Source of the DNA: a virus
Length of the DNA stretch: 38,647 nucleotides
Virus record (IMG/VR): IMGVR_UViG_3300025151_000113
Location: 1-38,647 of that record
Reading direction: 5' to 3' (one strand)
The notes beneath the pieces are model-generated. The model was given only the letters and a program-made list of their open reading frames with translations, was not told the DNA's origin and made no database searches. Positions 6,535-15,639 of this stretch are shown here, piece by piece. Each line of letters opens with the position of its first letter. The stretch's first letter is position 1. The translations under genes were made by a program, and so were the position numbers.

Positions 6535-9500
6535 ATGGGACAAAAGTTTTTAAGCGATATAAAAATTCAAGGTAAACGTCAAAAACACACAATTGCTAGT
6601 GATCCTTGTGATATATCTACTTGGCAAATCTCTGAAAAAGAGTTAAGCGTTGGTTCTCAAGAGGCAAATGCCGAGGCTATATTCTTTAAACCTGATGGTA
6701 CTAAAATGTATATTGCGGGTAGATCAGGAGATGATGTAAATGAATATGCTTTATCAACAGCTTGGGATATTACAACAGCTTCTTTTACCGATACATTAGA
6801 TGGGTTAGAATCTTCACCTGCTAGTGAGTCAAATCCATATGGTATGTACATATCACCAAATGGTATATACTTTTATTTAGTTGGCCACAGTACAGACCAA
6901 GTAATACAGTATACAATGAGTACTGCTTGGGATATTTCAACAGCGTCTTACACTAGAGAACAGGCGCTTACAATAGCAAATGGAAATTCTTTTGCTGATC
7001 CTATTGGTATAAACTTTAAGTCTGATGGAACTATGTTCTGGGTTGTTTCACAGAACTCTGACGCAATCCAACAATACACTCTTTCTACTGCTTGGGACGT
7101 TTCTACATTATCTGTAGGGCATTTTAAAAGCTTAACCGGTGGTTTTTTCACCCTTCACCCTCTTGATGAAAACGAAAACAATTACAACCTTGGTAGTATA
7201 GAAGATATTTGGGTAAGTGAAGATGGTACTAAGGTTTGGATGCCAGACTCTTCATATGACACGGTACATCAGTTAAAATTATCAACAGCTTTCGATGTAA
7301 CAACAGCTACGTACGATGGTTGCACTATTAGAACTTCAGCATATCAAGGTGATTTTGGTGGTCTATATGTAAACGAAACAGTTGGTAAAGCTTTTACAGT
7401 TGCTCCTTCTGGTGATTGGGTTAGGTATTGGGATTTTGGTGGTATTGTTTTTGATAATGATAGTGAAGGCGGTATTGGTTTTAAAAAAGGCGTTAGTATT
7501 AAAGGAGATCTTGTTAATAATGGGTTGTTTAACCAGCAAGGTAGAGCTTCTTTATATGCTGCCGATTTTCACTCTACACTTACCGCTTATGGCACGGTGA
7601 GCTTAACACATAGTAATGGTGGTACTGTAAACATTTTAGACAACACAACTTACAGTGGAGTTGGACTTGTTGACATGCTTACTAATGTCCGTTGGGGTAG
7701 AAACTCTGGTGATCAAAATCCTTACACAAACGGTCTTGTTCACAATATAAATTTTGGTGCACCTAGAGAAGGTTCTATTATAAATCTTAACATTGGTAGA
7801 AGACAAAATGGTAACACTGTTACTAGAGATAACACTGGTATAATGAATATTGTGTCAAAGGCGCAAACGTTTACTCACGACGGTTATTTAACTATTGGTC
7901 AAAAACTACAAGTTACTGGTAACGCAGATTTACAAGCTTTTGATTTAGGCGGTACAGTTATATTTAGCGATACGTTTACAGAAACTAACACAACAGCTTT
8001 AGAATCTCACACACCTGATACGGGTGCTGGTTGGACAAAAGTTCTTGACACTGGATCAACTTCAACGTGGAACGTTATAGGTGGTACAGGTGTTGCCCAG
8101 GTTGATGCTAGTGTTAGTAGCGCCGGTATGATATACCTATGTGATACTTTGCCTACAGCTGTTGATTATGAAATTAAAGTTGATTTCCTTAGAAGAGATA
8201 GTAGTGACGATACTTTTTATATAATATTTAAATATAAAGACGCAGATAACTTTTTCTTTTTATCTTGGTCTGCAAGTTATGGTACCTACTGTAAGTTAAG
8301 AAAAAAAGAAGGTGGAAGCTTTAGCGATATTGCTACTTTTGACTATGGAGTGTTTAATTCTACAGCTGACAACACAGCAACCTCGTTAAAGGTTAGGTTT
8401 ATTGATAACAAGATAATGGTTTGGGATATAGACCAAAATGGTTACCAAGCTTACAGAGGTTCTTTTGATGTAACTGATTTTACAAACGATGGTAGTGGTG
8501 GTACGTTCCATAAGTTTGGTATGGGTATTGGTGGTATAGATGTTAGTGGTTATGACCAAACAAATGTTTGGAAAGTAGATAAGTTTGAAGTTAAACAATT
8601 AAGTTCAGCCGCTACGCTAAAAACATCTACAAAACATTACATAGAAAGCGGTGATGTGGGTATAGGTACTAGTAGCCCGACTGCTAAATTACATTTGTAT
8701 GACTCTGAATGTAACATAAAGCTTGAAAGCAGTCATGGTAGACTTTCCACAATAAATCAAGGTGGTGGTCATCTTCATGTAAATGCTAATCACGCTAATG
8801 GTGTAGCTTTAAATTATGGTAACACAACCAATAAAGGTTTATTAGCTTTATATGATAATGAAACAGCTGCAATTACATTACAAGCAAGTGATGGAAGTGG
8901 AACATTTAGCGGTGATCTTAAAATAGCTTCGCTAAAAAAATTATATTTTGATGGTGGTGGCGATACTTTTATAACAGAAAACGCTGCTAATAATTTACAA
9001 TTTAAAGTTGGTGGTAATCAAAAACTTGTTTTAGGTAATTCTGGTGCTACTATTGATTCACATTTAAAGTGGGGTGACAATTATCAAATACAACTTGGTA
9101 GTGATGCCGACTTACAATGGCTGCACACAGGTACTCATATGTATATGGATAATAGTACTGGTGATATGAATTTCCGACAAAAAAAGGAGAATGCTGATAT
9201 AATTTTTCAAGGAAATGATAATAACGGTACTAGTGGAGTTAATATAACAGCTCTTTCTTTAGACATGAGTGACGCTGGCGCTGCTTACTTTAATTCTTGG
9301 ATATATACTTCTGGTGGTGGTATAGGTAGAGACGCACATAACACTATAGATTTTAGCACTGATAATCAAATTACTTTTAAAACAGATAATACAACTGCTT
9401 TAACAATAAATTCAACTGGTAACGCAACTTTTGCAAGCACTATAACGCTTCCTAACTCAAATACTTTAACAGGTTCTAGTGGTAAAGTTGCTTTTAGCGG

Positions 9501-12500
9501 TAGAGTATCAGGTTCAACACCAACAGGTACAACTGATTTTACTACAAAAGCATATGTTGATCAGCAAATATCAAATTTATCAGACTCAGCACCTGATACA
9601 TTAAACACGTTAAATGAATTAGCTGCAGCGTTAGGTGACGATGCAAACTTTAGTACAACTGTTACAAATAGTATAGCTACTAAACTACCTTTAGCTGGTG
9701 GCACTATGAGCGGTGACATTGCAATGGGTAATAACGATATTACTGGTGTAAAGTATATACAATATAATGGAGATGTAGATATTAGGACTAGTACTGGAGA
9801 ATACTCTATATACGGAGCTGCAGACGGACAAACCGCTTTGTACACTAACGGTGTAAAAAAGTTTGAAACAACAACTGTTGGTATAGATGTTACTGGTAAG
9901 GTTCAAGCTGATAGTTTAGATATAGATGGTGATGGTGATATAGCTGGTAATCTTCAAGTAACGAAAAACGCCGCTACTTTAAATTTAGTTGGTACTGATC
10001 ATTCTTACATACAATGGTACCCTGACGGCATTAGCGATGGTAGAAAGGCATACACAGGTTTTGGAGGTGCAACAGATAATAATTTTTCTATTGTAAATGA
10101 AATATCAGGTGCAAACGTTAAAATTGATACCAACGGAGGTACTATTCAACTTCAAGACAATACAGTTGTAAGTGGTGAGTTAGAAGCCACAAGTTTAGAT
10201 ATTAACGGTAACGCTGATATATCTGGTAATTTAGATGTTCATGGTCATCTTAGTTTACAAGATAATGATAAGCTATATATTGGCGCTGGTAACGATCTTG
10301 AAATATACCACAGTGGTAGTAACAGTTATATAAAAGATACTGGATCAGGAAATTTAATTGTTGATACAAATGGCTTTTACTTAAAAAACGCTGCTGACAA
10401 TGAATTTATGATTACAGCTGTTGAAAATTCTGCTGTAAATCTATATTATGATAACTCTGCTAAACTTGCAACAAAATCTGATGGTGTTGATATAACAGGT
10501 GAATTGCAATGTGATACTTTAGATGTAGATGGTAACGCTGATATATCAGGCGAATTAACAATAAATAAATTAGATCATTATAAATTTACAACTTCTACTA
10601 ATGATTCTTTAAGCTTTACTTATAGTTCAAGAAATATGGCAATGCCAGTTAACAGTTATTTATGGCATGACTTACTAGGATTTGATTATAACTACACAAG
10701 AACTCAAGAAATATCAACTGATGGAACTAATTTTTCTTCTCACACCCTAGACAAATCACTTTTTTCTCAAAAACAAGATCAATCTGTTACCGTAATTGAT
10801 ACCAATGAACAAGCTGTAAGATGGACATTTCAAGGCGTTGCTTGGTCTTTACCAGACTGGATTAACTTAGCGTTTACATACGTATCTAGTGATATTTCAA
10901 AAGATGTTTTAGTAGAGAGCTCTACTGATGGATCATCATGGACTACAAGACATACGTCTACAGTGTCAGCTGGAACTGCTACTAAAACATTATTTATTTC
11001 AAGCTTTGGAGGTGACAGTTATTTAAGACTTACTATTACAAAAAATCCTACTTCAAGCACTAACGTAGTAAGATTGTCATCTATTAGATTAATGACAGCA
11101 AGAGCAGGAGATCAAGGTCAAGGAATGGAGCATCAATTTCCATACACTTGGGATTATGATAGAAGAATAGCAATTGGACATAATCCTACCACAAGCACTT
11201 ATGAGGCTAGTTTAGCTATAAAAGGTTTAACTGCTGATACCACTGCGAATTCTTTAGTAATAAGAAATTCAAGTAACTCAAGTCTTTTAAGCGTAAGAAA
11301 TGACGGTAGAGTTGATATTCCAGCTGGTAATTTAGTAGTAACTAATGACTTAGATATAAACGGCACTGCTGATATAGCAGGAGCATTAACTACACATAGT
11401 ACGGTTACTATAGGCGCTACACAAAAACTTTATTTAGACGGGGGTAGCAATACGTACATAACTGAAAGCTCTGCTGACGTAATAAGTTTTTATAGAGGAG
11501 GTAGTCATATGGCTTATATAGATAGCGCAGGTGTATTTAGTATGGGTAATCTTTACACAGGGAATACTGGTCAATTTAGAAACTACGGCGGTACTTGGAA
11601 AGCTAGTACCGGTTTAACTGGTAATGGGTTTGAATTTTTAAACTCTGTTGACGGCACGGCAATGACGCTATCTTCTACTGGTAGTGCAACTTTTGCAGGA
11701 GGTGTTGTTGTAAATGGCGGTGCTTTACAAGTTAACAACGCTGGGGTTGATAAAAAAATGTCATTTGATAGAACTGGAGGTAAAGGTATTTCAATAGAGC
11801 ATGATGCTTCTAGTATTTACTTTTACAACGAAACTGACTCTGCACCTATATTTAAAATGTTTAACGGAGGTGATGTGCGAGCTTACGGTGAGGTAGAAGC
11901 TACATCACTAGATATAAACGGTAATGCTGATATATCAGGTAATATTACTGTAGGTGGTACAGTAGATGGTGTTGATATAGCTGCTTTTAAAACTGCTTTT
12001 GACAATCAAACTGATAATAATACTTTTAGAACTATAGAAGTTGATTCTAATGGTAACGACTCTGCTGATAGCACTTTAACTGCAACTGAAGCTTTAAGGT
12101 TTAAAAAAGGTAGTAACGTAAGTATAGACGAAGCTGATGGTGTTATTACAATATCTTCAACTGATACTAATACAACTTATAGTGTTGGTGACGGTGGTTT
12201 AACACAAAAGAACTTTACAACTACTTTAAAAAATAAATTAGACGGTATTACAGCTAGTGCAGATGTTACTCCGTCGTGGGTACCAAGTTCAGACCCTAGT
12301 TATTTAACAGGTATAACTTCTAGTCAAGTAACTACAGCTTTAGGTTTTACACCTATGAATGCTACTACAACTACAATATCAAGCGCTCAAGCAACTAAAC
12401 TAAGCAATATAACCGTAACGTCTGGTGTAGATTTAGACGAAGTGTCATCAAACGCAGAAGGCGCTGTTCAAGCATCAACTACCTCAACAATAAGTGGTAC

Positions 12501-12939
12501 TAAAACATTTAGTGCAGCAACAGGCTTTACAAATACAACAAACTCAACAAGTAAAACTACAGGTGCTATAAAGTTAAGTGGTGGTATGGGTATTGCTAAA
12601 ACACTTAACGTTGGTGAAGATGTAGTTGCTTACGCATCTTCTGATGAAAGATATAAAGATAATTTACAAGCGATAACAAATCCTATTGACAAAGTAAAAA
12701 GTTTAACTGGTTATACATTTACATGGAACGATAAACACGAACAATTTAATGGTAACAATGATATTGGTGTGGTTGCTCAAGAAGTTGAAAAAATACTTCC
12801 TGAAATAGTTGATACAAGAGATAATGGTTACAAAGCTGTTAAATATGAAAAGATGGTTGCGTTATTAATTGAAGCTGTTAAAGATCAACAAGAACAAATT
12901 GATGAATTAAAACAAAGGTTAGATGGCTGTTCCTGCTAG
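6535..12939 (+). CDS. giant tail fibre with beta-propeller-like repeats and S74 self-cleaving chaperone
   Basis: A 2134-residue host-adhesion fibre. Residues about 45-305 hold four or five propeller-like repeats (PDGTKMYIAG type strands followed by LSTAWDITTAS). Residues about 477-687 form a beta-rich, LamG/concanavalin-like domain (FSDTFTETNT to VWKVDKFEVKQ). A long Thr/Gly/Asp-rich shaft follows, with five DINGNADISG-type modules and a TKAYVDQQI/PLAGGTMSGDI region near 1002-1065. The C-terminus is an intramolecular chaperone of endosialidase (peptidase S74): SSDERYKDN with S2036 and K2041 at the family's Ser-to-Lys spacing, IGVVAQEVEKILPEIV and a final coiled coil. Family knowledge predicts trimerisation and self-cleavage before S2036, removing about 99 residues. 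The end overlaps the next gene by 17 bases. Confidence 0.9.
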   Translation: MGQKFLSDIKIQGKRQKHTIASDPCDISTWQISEKELSVGSQEANAEAIFFKPDGTKMYIAGRSGDDVNEYALSTAWDITTASFTDTLDGLESSPASESNPYGMYISPNGIYFYLVGHSTDQVIQYTMSTAWDISTASYTREQALTIANGNSFADPIGINFKSDGTMFWVVSQNSDAIQQYTLSTAWDVSTLSVGHFKSLTGGFFTLHPLDENENNYNLGSIEDIWVSEDGTKVWMPDSSYDTVHQLKLSTAFDVTTATYDGCTIRTSAYQGDFGGLYVNETVGKAFTVAPSGDWVRYWDFGGIVFDNDSEGGIGFKKGVSIKGDLVNNGLFNQQGRASLYAADFHSTLTAYGTVSLTHSNGGTVNILDNTTYSGVGLVDMLTNVRWGRNSGDQNPYTNGLVHNINFGAPREGSIINLNIGRRQNGNTVTRDNTGIMNIVSKAQTFTHDGYLTIGQKLQVTGNADLQAFDLGGTVIFSDTFTETNTTALESHTPDTGAGWTKVLDTGSTSTWNVIGGTGVAQVDASVSSAGMIYLCDTLPTAVDYEIKVDFLRRDSSDDTFYIIFKYKDADNFFFLSWSASYGTYCKLRKKEGGSFSDIATFDYGVFNSTADNTATSLKVRFIDNKIMVWDIDQNGYQAYRGSFDVTDFTNDGSGGTFHKFGMGIGGIDVSGYDQTNVWKVDKFEVKQLSSAATLKTSTKHYIESGDVGIGTSSPTAKLHLYDSECNIKLESSHGRLSTINQGGGHLHVNANHANGVALNYGNTTNKGLLALYDNETAAITLQASDGSGTFSGDLKIASLKKLYFDGGGDTFITENAANNLQFKVGGNQKLVLGNSGATIDSHLKWGDNYQIQLGSDADLQWLHTGTHMYMDNSTGDMNFRQKKENADIIFQGNDNNGTSGVNITALSLDMSDAGAAYFNSWIYTSGGGIGRDAHNTIDFSTDNQITFKTDNTTALTINSTGNATFASTITLPNSNTLTGSSGKVAFSGRVSGSTPTGTTDFTTKAYVDQQISNLSDSAPDTLNTLNELAAALGDDANFSTTVTNSIATKLPLAGGTMSGDIAMGNNDITGVKYIQYNGDVDIRTSTGEYSIYGAADGQTALYTNGVKKFETTTVGIDVTGKVQADSLDIDGDGDIAGNLQVTKNAATLNLVGTDHSYIQWYPDGISDGRKAYTGFGGATDNNFSIVNEISGANVKIDTNGGTIQLQDNTVVSGELEATSLDINGNADISGNLDVHGHLSLQDNDKLYIGAGNDLEIYHSGSNSYIKDTGSGNLIVDTNGFYLKNAADNEFMITAVENSAVNLYYDNSAKLATKSDGVDITGELQCDTLDVDGNADISGELTINKLDHYKFTTSTNDSLSFTYSSRNMAMPVNSYLWHDLLGFDYNYTRTQEISTDGTNFSSHTLDKSLFSQKQDQSVTVIDTNEQAVRWTFQGVAWSLPDWINLAFTYVSSDISKDVLVESSTDGSSWTTRHTSTVSAGTATKTLFISSFGGDSYLRLTITKNPTSSTNVVRLSSIRLMTARAGDQGQGMEHQFPYTWDYDRRIAIGHNPTTSTYEASLAIKGLTADTTANSLVIRNSSNSSLLSVRNDGRVDIPAGNLVVTNDLDINGTADIAGALTTHSTVTIGATQKLYLDGGSNTYITESSADVISFYRGGSHMAYIDSAGVFSMGNLYTGNTGQFRNYGGTWKASTGLTGNGFEFLNSVDGTAMTLSSTGSATFAGGVVVNGGALQVNNAGVDKKMSFDRTGGKGISIEHDASSIYFYNETDSAPIFKMFNGGDVRAYGEVEATSLDINGNADISGNITVGGTVDGVDIAAFKTAFDNQTDNNTFRTIEVDSNGNDSADSTLTATEALRFKKGSNVSIDEADGVITISSTDTNTTYSVGDGGLTQKNFTTTLKNKLDGITASADVTPSWVPSSDPSYLTGITSSQVTTALGFTPMNATTTTISSAQATKLSNITVTSGVDLDEVSSNAEGAVQASTTSTISGTKTFSAATGFTNTTNSTSKTTGAIKLSGGMGIAKTLNVGEDVVAYASSDERYKDNLQAITNPIDKVKSLTGYTFTWNDKHEQFNGNNDIGVVAQEVEKILPEIVDTRDNGYKAVKYEKMVALLIEAVKDQQEQIDELKQRLDGCSC
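9913..11943 (+). repeat. five dispersed copies of a 13-codon shaft module
   Basis: The module, of the form SLDINGNADISGN, recurs at 9913-9951, 10192-10230, 10516-10554, 11347-11385 and 11905-11943. Spacing is uneven (about 280-830 bases). In two copies (10192 and 11905) the preceding residues, EAT, are also shared. Codons differ between copies, as in old duplications kept for structure. The modules probably mark equivalent turns in the trimeric fibre shaft. Confidence 0.7.
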
Positions 12940-14008
12940 TGGTAACTCATTAAGTCTTTTAGGTATTAAAAAAGAAGTTGAAGTTAACAACTACAATGAC
13001 ACTGACAATACCTATACTAATGTTAGTTTAACTGAATTAGCTGTAAATACTGAAATAAATACTTTTGGTTTAAATGCTAATGAAGAGCCAAATGACACAA
13101 CACCGCATGCAATGTCTGAGTGGTATGCTTACGATCACGACGCTACTGCTCCTTTTAGCAATACGAAAGCTGTTTATAAAGATTTGTCTACTGGTACTGC
13201 TAACGCCATTTCATTTACTGATACTGACGATACGTTTAATTTTACAGGTACCACAGCGTGGACAATATCATTTTGGGTTAAAGCAGGTTGGAGCTCTAGT
13301 TTAAACGATAATATACATTTTATTATTGGACAAAAATCAGGTGCTACCAAGCAGATTGAAGATATGATTAAAATTATCTACAACGAATCAACTAATAGAA
13401 TAGAGTGTAGATATGGTAACGTTGCTGGTAGTGGTCAATGGTACAATCAAGGTGGTTGGTTGTTCCACGCTAACTCAGGTGCTTACGCAGCTGGTTATGC
13501 TGCTGCTGGTTTAGGAACAACATATTGGAGTTCAAGTAATAGAGGTTATGTAAATAGTGATAACTATACAATGATTACTATTACTAAATCAACAACAAAT
13601 ACCGCTGCTTCAATGACTTTATATTGGAACGCTAATGACGCTGGTGCAGCTCCAGTACAAACAAATAGTAACTCTGGTAGTAGATCTAGTTATCCATTAA
13701 GCACCACTAACGATAGAATATGGAGTTTAGGTAGTAATGGTATTCACTCAGGTCAGTCAGGTTCTGGTTTACAAAGAAAAACTGGTAACAACACTGCCAC
13801 AGCGTATAATGATCTTACTATATGGAATAAGGAGCTTAGTGATAGCGAAGTAACTGAGTTATATAATAGTGGATCTGTAATGAACGCAACAACACACAGC
13901 GCATCACAAAATTTAGTAGGATATTGGAAGTGGGAAGGTAATGGTAATGCTACAAGATCAAACGATAACTTTACAATATCTGGTAATTCTGAAATAGCAA
14001 ATTTATAA
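12923..14008 (+). CDS. LamG/concanavalin-like lectin domain virion protein
   Basis: A 361-residue protein probably on the virion surface. The N-terminal segment (MAVPASGNSLSLLGIKKE) is of the kind that starts many phage structural proteins. Residues about 90-345 read as a LamG-like jelly roll: AWTISFWVKAGW, a central RIECRYG strand, NDLTIWNKELSDSEVTELYNSG and LVGYWKWEGNGN are typical strands and turns of that fold. LamG folds bind glycans, so capsule or polysaccharide binding is a reasonable inference. The start lies within the S74 gene (17-base overlap), coupling it to the fibre. The domain boundary near residue 90 is approximate. Confidence 0.75.
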   Translation: MAVPASGNSLSLLGIKKEVEVNNYNDTDNTYTNVSLTELAVNTEINTFGLNANEEPNDTTPHAMSEWYAYDHDATAPFSNTKAVYKDLSTGTANAISFTDTDDTFNFTGTTAWTISFWVKAGWSSSLNDNIHFIIGQKSGATKQIEDMIKIIYNESTNRIECRYGNVAGSGQWYNQGGWLFHANSGAYAAGYAAAGLGTTYWSSSNRGYVNSDNYTMITITKSTTNTAASMTLYWNANDAGAAPVQTNSNSGSRSSYPLSTTNDRIWSLGSNGIHSGQSGSGLQRKTGNNTATAYNDLTIWNKELSDSEVTELYNSGSVMNATTHSASQNLVGYWKWEGNGNATRSNDNFTISGNSEIANL

Positions 14009-14009
14009 A

Positions 14010-14270
14010 ATGAATTATTATATAGTAACAAAAGAAGTATTTAATACACTTAATAAAGAAAACATAACATTTATGCGTAAAAGCAATAACGATGCGCATA
14101 GGCTAATAGTGACAACGGACACTGTTAGCGACCGTGTTCGTAAATTTAACAATATAAACACGTGTTCAAATTATACTTTTACAAATCATGGCGATTGGAC
14201 AGGTTCTGGAGATGGAATTGATGTAGATGATTTAGAAACAAATACCTATATATCAGAAGTAGACGACTAG
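14010..14270 (+). CDS. small protein of unknown function after the fibre genes
   Basis: An 86-residue acidic-tailed protein. It starts MNYYIVTKEVFNTLNKENITFMRKS, has a central LIVTTDTVSDRVRKFNN and ends in an Asp-rich stretch (DGIDVDDLETNTYISEVDD). It has no signal peptide, membrane segment or recognised domain. It begins one base after the lectin-gene stop and is the last gene of the adhesion module, so an accessory or chaperone role for the fibres is possible but unproven. Confidence 0.55.
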   Translation: MNYYIVTKEVFNTLNKENITFMRKSNNDAHRLIVTTDTVSDRVRKFNNINTCSNYTFTNHGDWTGSGDGIDVDDLETNTYISEVDD

Positions 14271-14342
14271 TGTAATTACTCGCTATTTTGTGTGATAGTA
14301 TAAATAGATAAATAACAATAAATTAACTTAAATAAAATAAAA
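14271..14342 (+). other. noncoding gap between adhesion and packaging modules
   Basis: The longest gap in the window (72 bases), very A/T-rich, with GTAATTAC at its start and ATAGTATAAATAGATAAATAAC in the middle. It is a plausible place for a promoter of the packaging module. I could not find a convincing TAnnTTTG -7 element (only a one-base-short TATTTTG) or a terminator hairpin. Confidence 0.3.
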
Positions 14343-14624
14343 ATGGCAAAAAGAAAAACAGCTAAGGTTGACTTAAAACCTAAAAATCTTACAGAAGATG
14401 AATTAAAATCATTACAAGAGCTTGTTACTAAAATAGAAATGCTTCAAAGAGAAGCTGGAGTTTTAGAACAAAGAAAACATGGAGTAATGCATGCTTTAAC
14501 TACATTGCAAGATCAAGTAAATGAAATGCAAGTAGAATTAGAAAAAATATATGGAAAAGCTGATGTTGATGTAAGAACCGGAGAGCTTAAATACCATGAA
14601 GACAATGGAAAAGCTGATTCGTAA
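14343..14624 (+). CDS. small coiled-coil protein of unknown function
   Basis: A 93-residue protein with a basic N-terminus (MAKRKTAKVDLKPK). A long amphipathic helix runs from about residue 17 to 72 (heptad-like LQELVTKIEMLQREAGVLEQ, then LTTLQDQVNEMQVELEKIYG), ending in a charged tail. It is probably a parallel or trimeric coiled coil. The first gene of the pre-terminase cluster, it overlaps the next gene by 29 bases. I do not recognise a named family; an assembly or scaffolding accessory role is only a guess from position. Confidence 0.6.
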   Translation: MAKRKTAKVDLKPKNLTEDELKSLQELVTKIEMLQREAGVLEQRKHGVMHALTTLQDQVNEMQVELEKIYGKADVDVRTGELKYHEDNGKADS

Positions 14625-14826
14625 AATTAGTATAGGTAAAGATTATAAAAACGATGCAATGCATTACGCAGTTGGTCAAGAGGTTTATGGTGGTCATACT
14701 ATATGTAATATATTAGAAGAAACTGATAAATACTCAATTTATATTAAAAAGAAAAAAGAGGTTATACCTTGGAAAGATTTTAATAAAAATATGGCTATAT
14801 CTGTAGAGTATAATTTAGAGTACTAA
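14596..14826 (+). CDS. small protein of unknown function, IRKISIG family type
   Basis: Up to 76 residues from the first ATG; a second ATG at 14605 (MEKLIRKISIG) gives 73 residues and may be the true start. IRKISIGKDYKNDAMHYAVGQ followed by GGHTI and an ICNILEETDKYSIYIKKK strand gives a small alpha/beta or all-beta fold. Similar short proteins recur near packaging genes of Bacteroidetes phages, in my recollection, without a known role. It overlaps the previous gene by 29 bases and the next start by one base (TAATG), so it is translationally coupled. Confidence 0.55.
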   Translation: MKTMEKLIRKISIGKDYKNDAMHYAVGQEVYGGHTICNILEETDKYSIYIKKKKEVIPWKDFNKNMAISVEYNLEY

Positions 14827-15419
14827 TGAGAAGTATCTACAATTTTGTTGTAGAACCTATTGGGAATAGATATAATAACGCAAAGAAACTAGGTGATAAA
14901 GAATTAATTCTAAACACAGACATATTCAATCACAAATTTATAAACAGAAAAGCTCGTGTTATATCTACCCCTATAATAGGTAACAACACAGGAATAAATG
15001 TTGGTGATGAAATAATAGTTCATCATAATATATTTAGACGTTGGCATGACGTAAGAGGTAACGAAAGAAACAGCTCAAGCTGGATAAATGAAAACACTTA
15101 TAGTATATACCACGATCAAATATACGCTGTTAAAACAGAAAACAGTTGGAAACCATTAAATGGTTATATATTTTTACAACCATTAAAAGAAGATAATAAG
15201 TTTTCTACTGAAAAAGAAAAGTTTATAGGCAAAGTTGTTTATGGCAACGATGAATATAAAAAAGGAGATATACTTGGCTTTGCTAGAGTTGGTGCTAGAT
15301 TTGAGTTTGTTATAGATGGTCAAAGACTTTACAAAGTTAATTTAAATTTAATTACAATAAAATATGAATGTAAAGGAAACGAAGAGACGTATAATCCAAG
15401 CTGGGCACAGGGCAGTTGA
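14826..15419 (+). CDS. tandem GroES-like (co-chaperonin-like) protein, putative
   Basis: A 197-residue protein that looks like two GroES-type beta-barrels in a row. The first (1-105) has YNFVVEPI, then RKARVISTPIIG, INVGDEIIVHHN and YSIYHDQIYAVK, matching in order the strands of the GroES at 1970 (RAKVISIGS, then EEEVVCYDKH). The second (about 112-182) has GYIFLQPLKE, FIGKVVYGN, YKKGDILGF, LYKVNLNLITIKYE, again the GroES strand order with a final VLIVE-like strand. Tandem Cpn10 domains are known in chloroplast Cpn20. No clear mobile-loop GGIVL motif is seen, so GroEL binding is unproven. It overlaps the next gene by 56 bases and sits just before the terminase genes. Confidence 0.55.
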   Translation: MRSIYNFVVEPIGNRYNNAKKLGDKELILNTDIFNHKFINRKARVISTPIIGNNTGINVGDEIIVHHNIFRRWHDVRGNERNSSSWINENTYSIYHDQIYAVKTENSWKPLNGYIFLQPLKEDNKFSTEKEKFIGKVVYGNDEYKKGDILGFARVGARFEFVIDGQRLYKVNLNLITIKYECKGNEETYNPSWAQGS

Positions 15420-15639
15420 AGAGTTGATTAAAGTAGCAAAAGAAGATATTGTTGATTCTGATGACGATATATCAGCTGATAGACTTAAAAATGCCGCAGC
15501 TACTAAAAAACTAGCTATATTTGACGCATTTGAGATACTTAACAGAATACAGGAAGAAGAAAACATACTTGAGGGGAAAGATACCGAAGAAAAAAAAGAG
15601 AGAGTATTTAAAGGCTTTGCAGAAGGAAGATCAAAATGA
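15364..15639 (+). CDS. small terminase subunit candidate
   Basis: A 91-residue, almost entirely helical protein directly upstream of TerL. A basic N-terminus (KETKRRIIQAGHRAVEELIKVAKE) is followed by DSDDDISADRLKNAAATKKLAIFDAFEILNRIQEEE and a charged tail. Position and helical make-up fit the DNA-recognising small subunit that oligomerises on the packaging site, but no classic helix-turn-helix is obvious. It overlaps the preceding gene by 56 bases and the TerL start by four (ATGA). It could alternatively be another packaging accessory. Confidence 0.5.
   Translation: MNVKETKRRIIQAGHRAVEELIKVAKEDIVDSDDDISADRLKNAAATKKLAIFDAFEILNRIQEEENILEGKDTEEKKERVFKGFAEGRSK

Noticed and set aside
9913-9951. 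SLDIDGDGDIAGN in the fibre as a calcium-binding EF-hand or dockerin loop
   Set aside because: It lacks the position-12 Glu and flanking helices, and the other copies (DINGNADISG) lose the ligands, so it is a fibre-shaft repeat.
12923-12939. Programmed frameshift joining the S74 fibre and the lectin gene
   Set aside because: No slippery heptamer is obvious, the lectin gene has its own ATG and the S74 domain ends naturally in a coiled coil.
14271-14342. tRNA or small RNA in the largest gap
   Set aside because: Seventy-two bases of A/T-rich sequence with no cloverleaf or stable stem.
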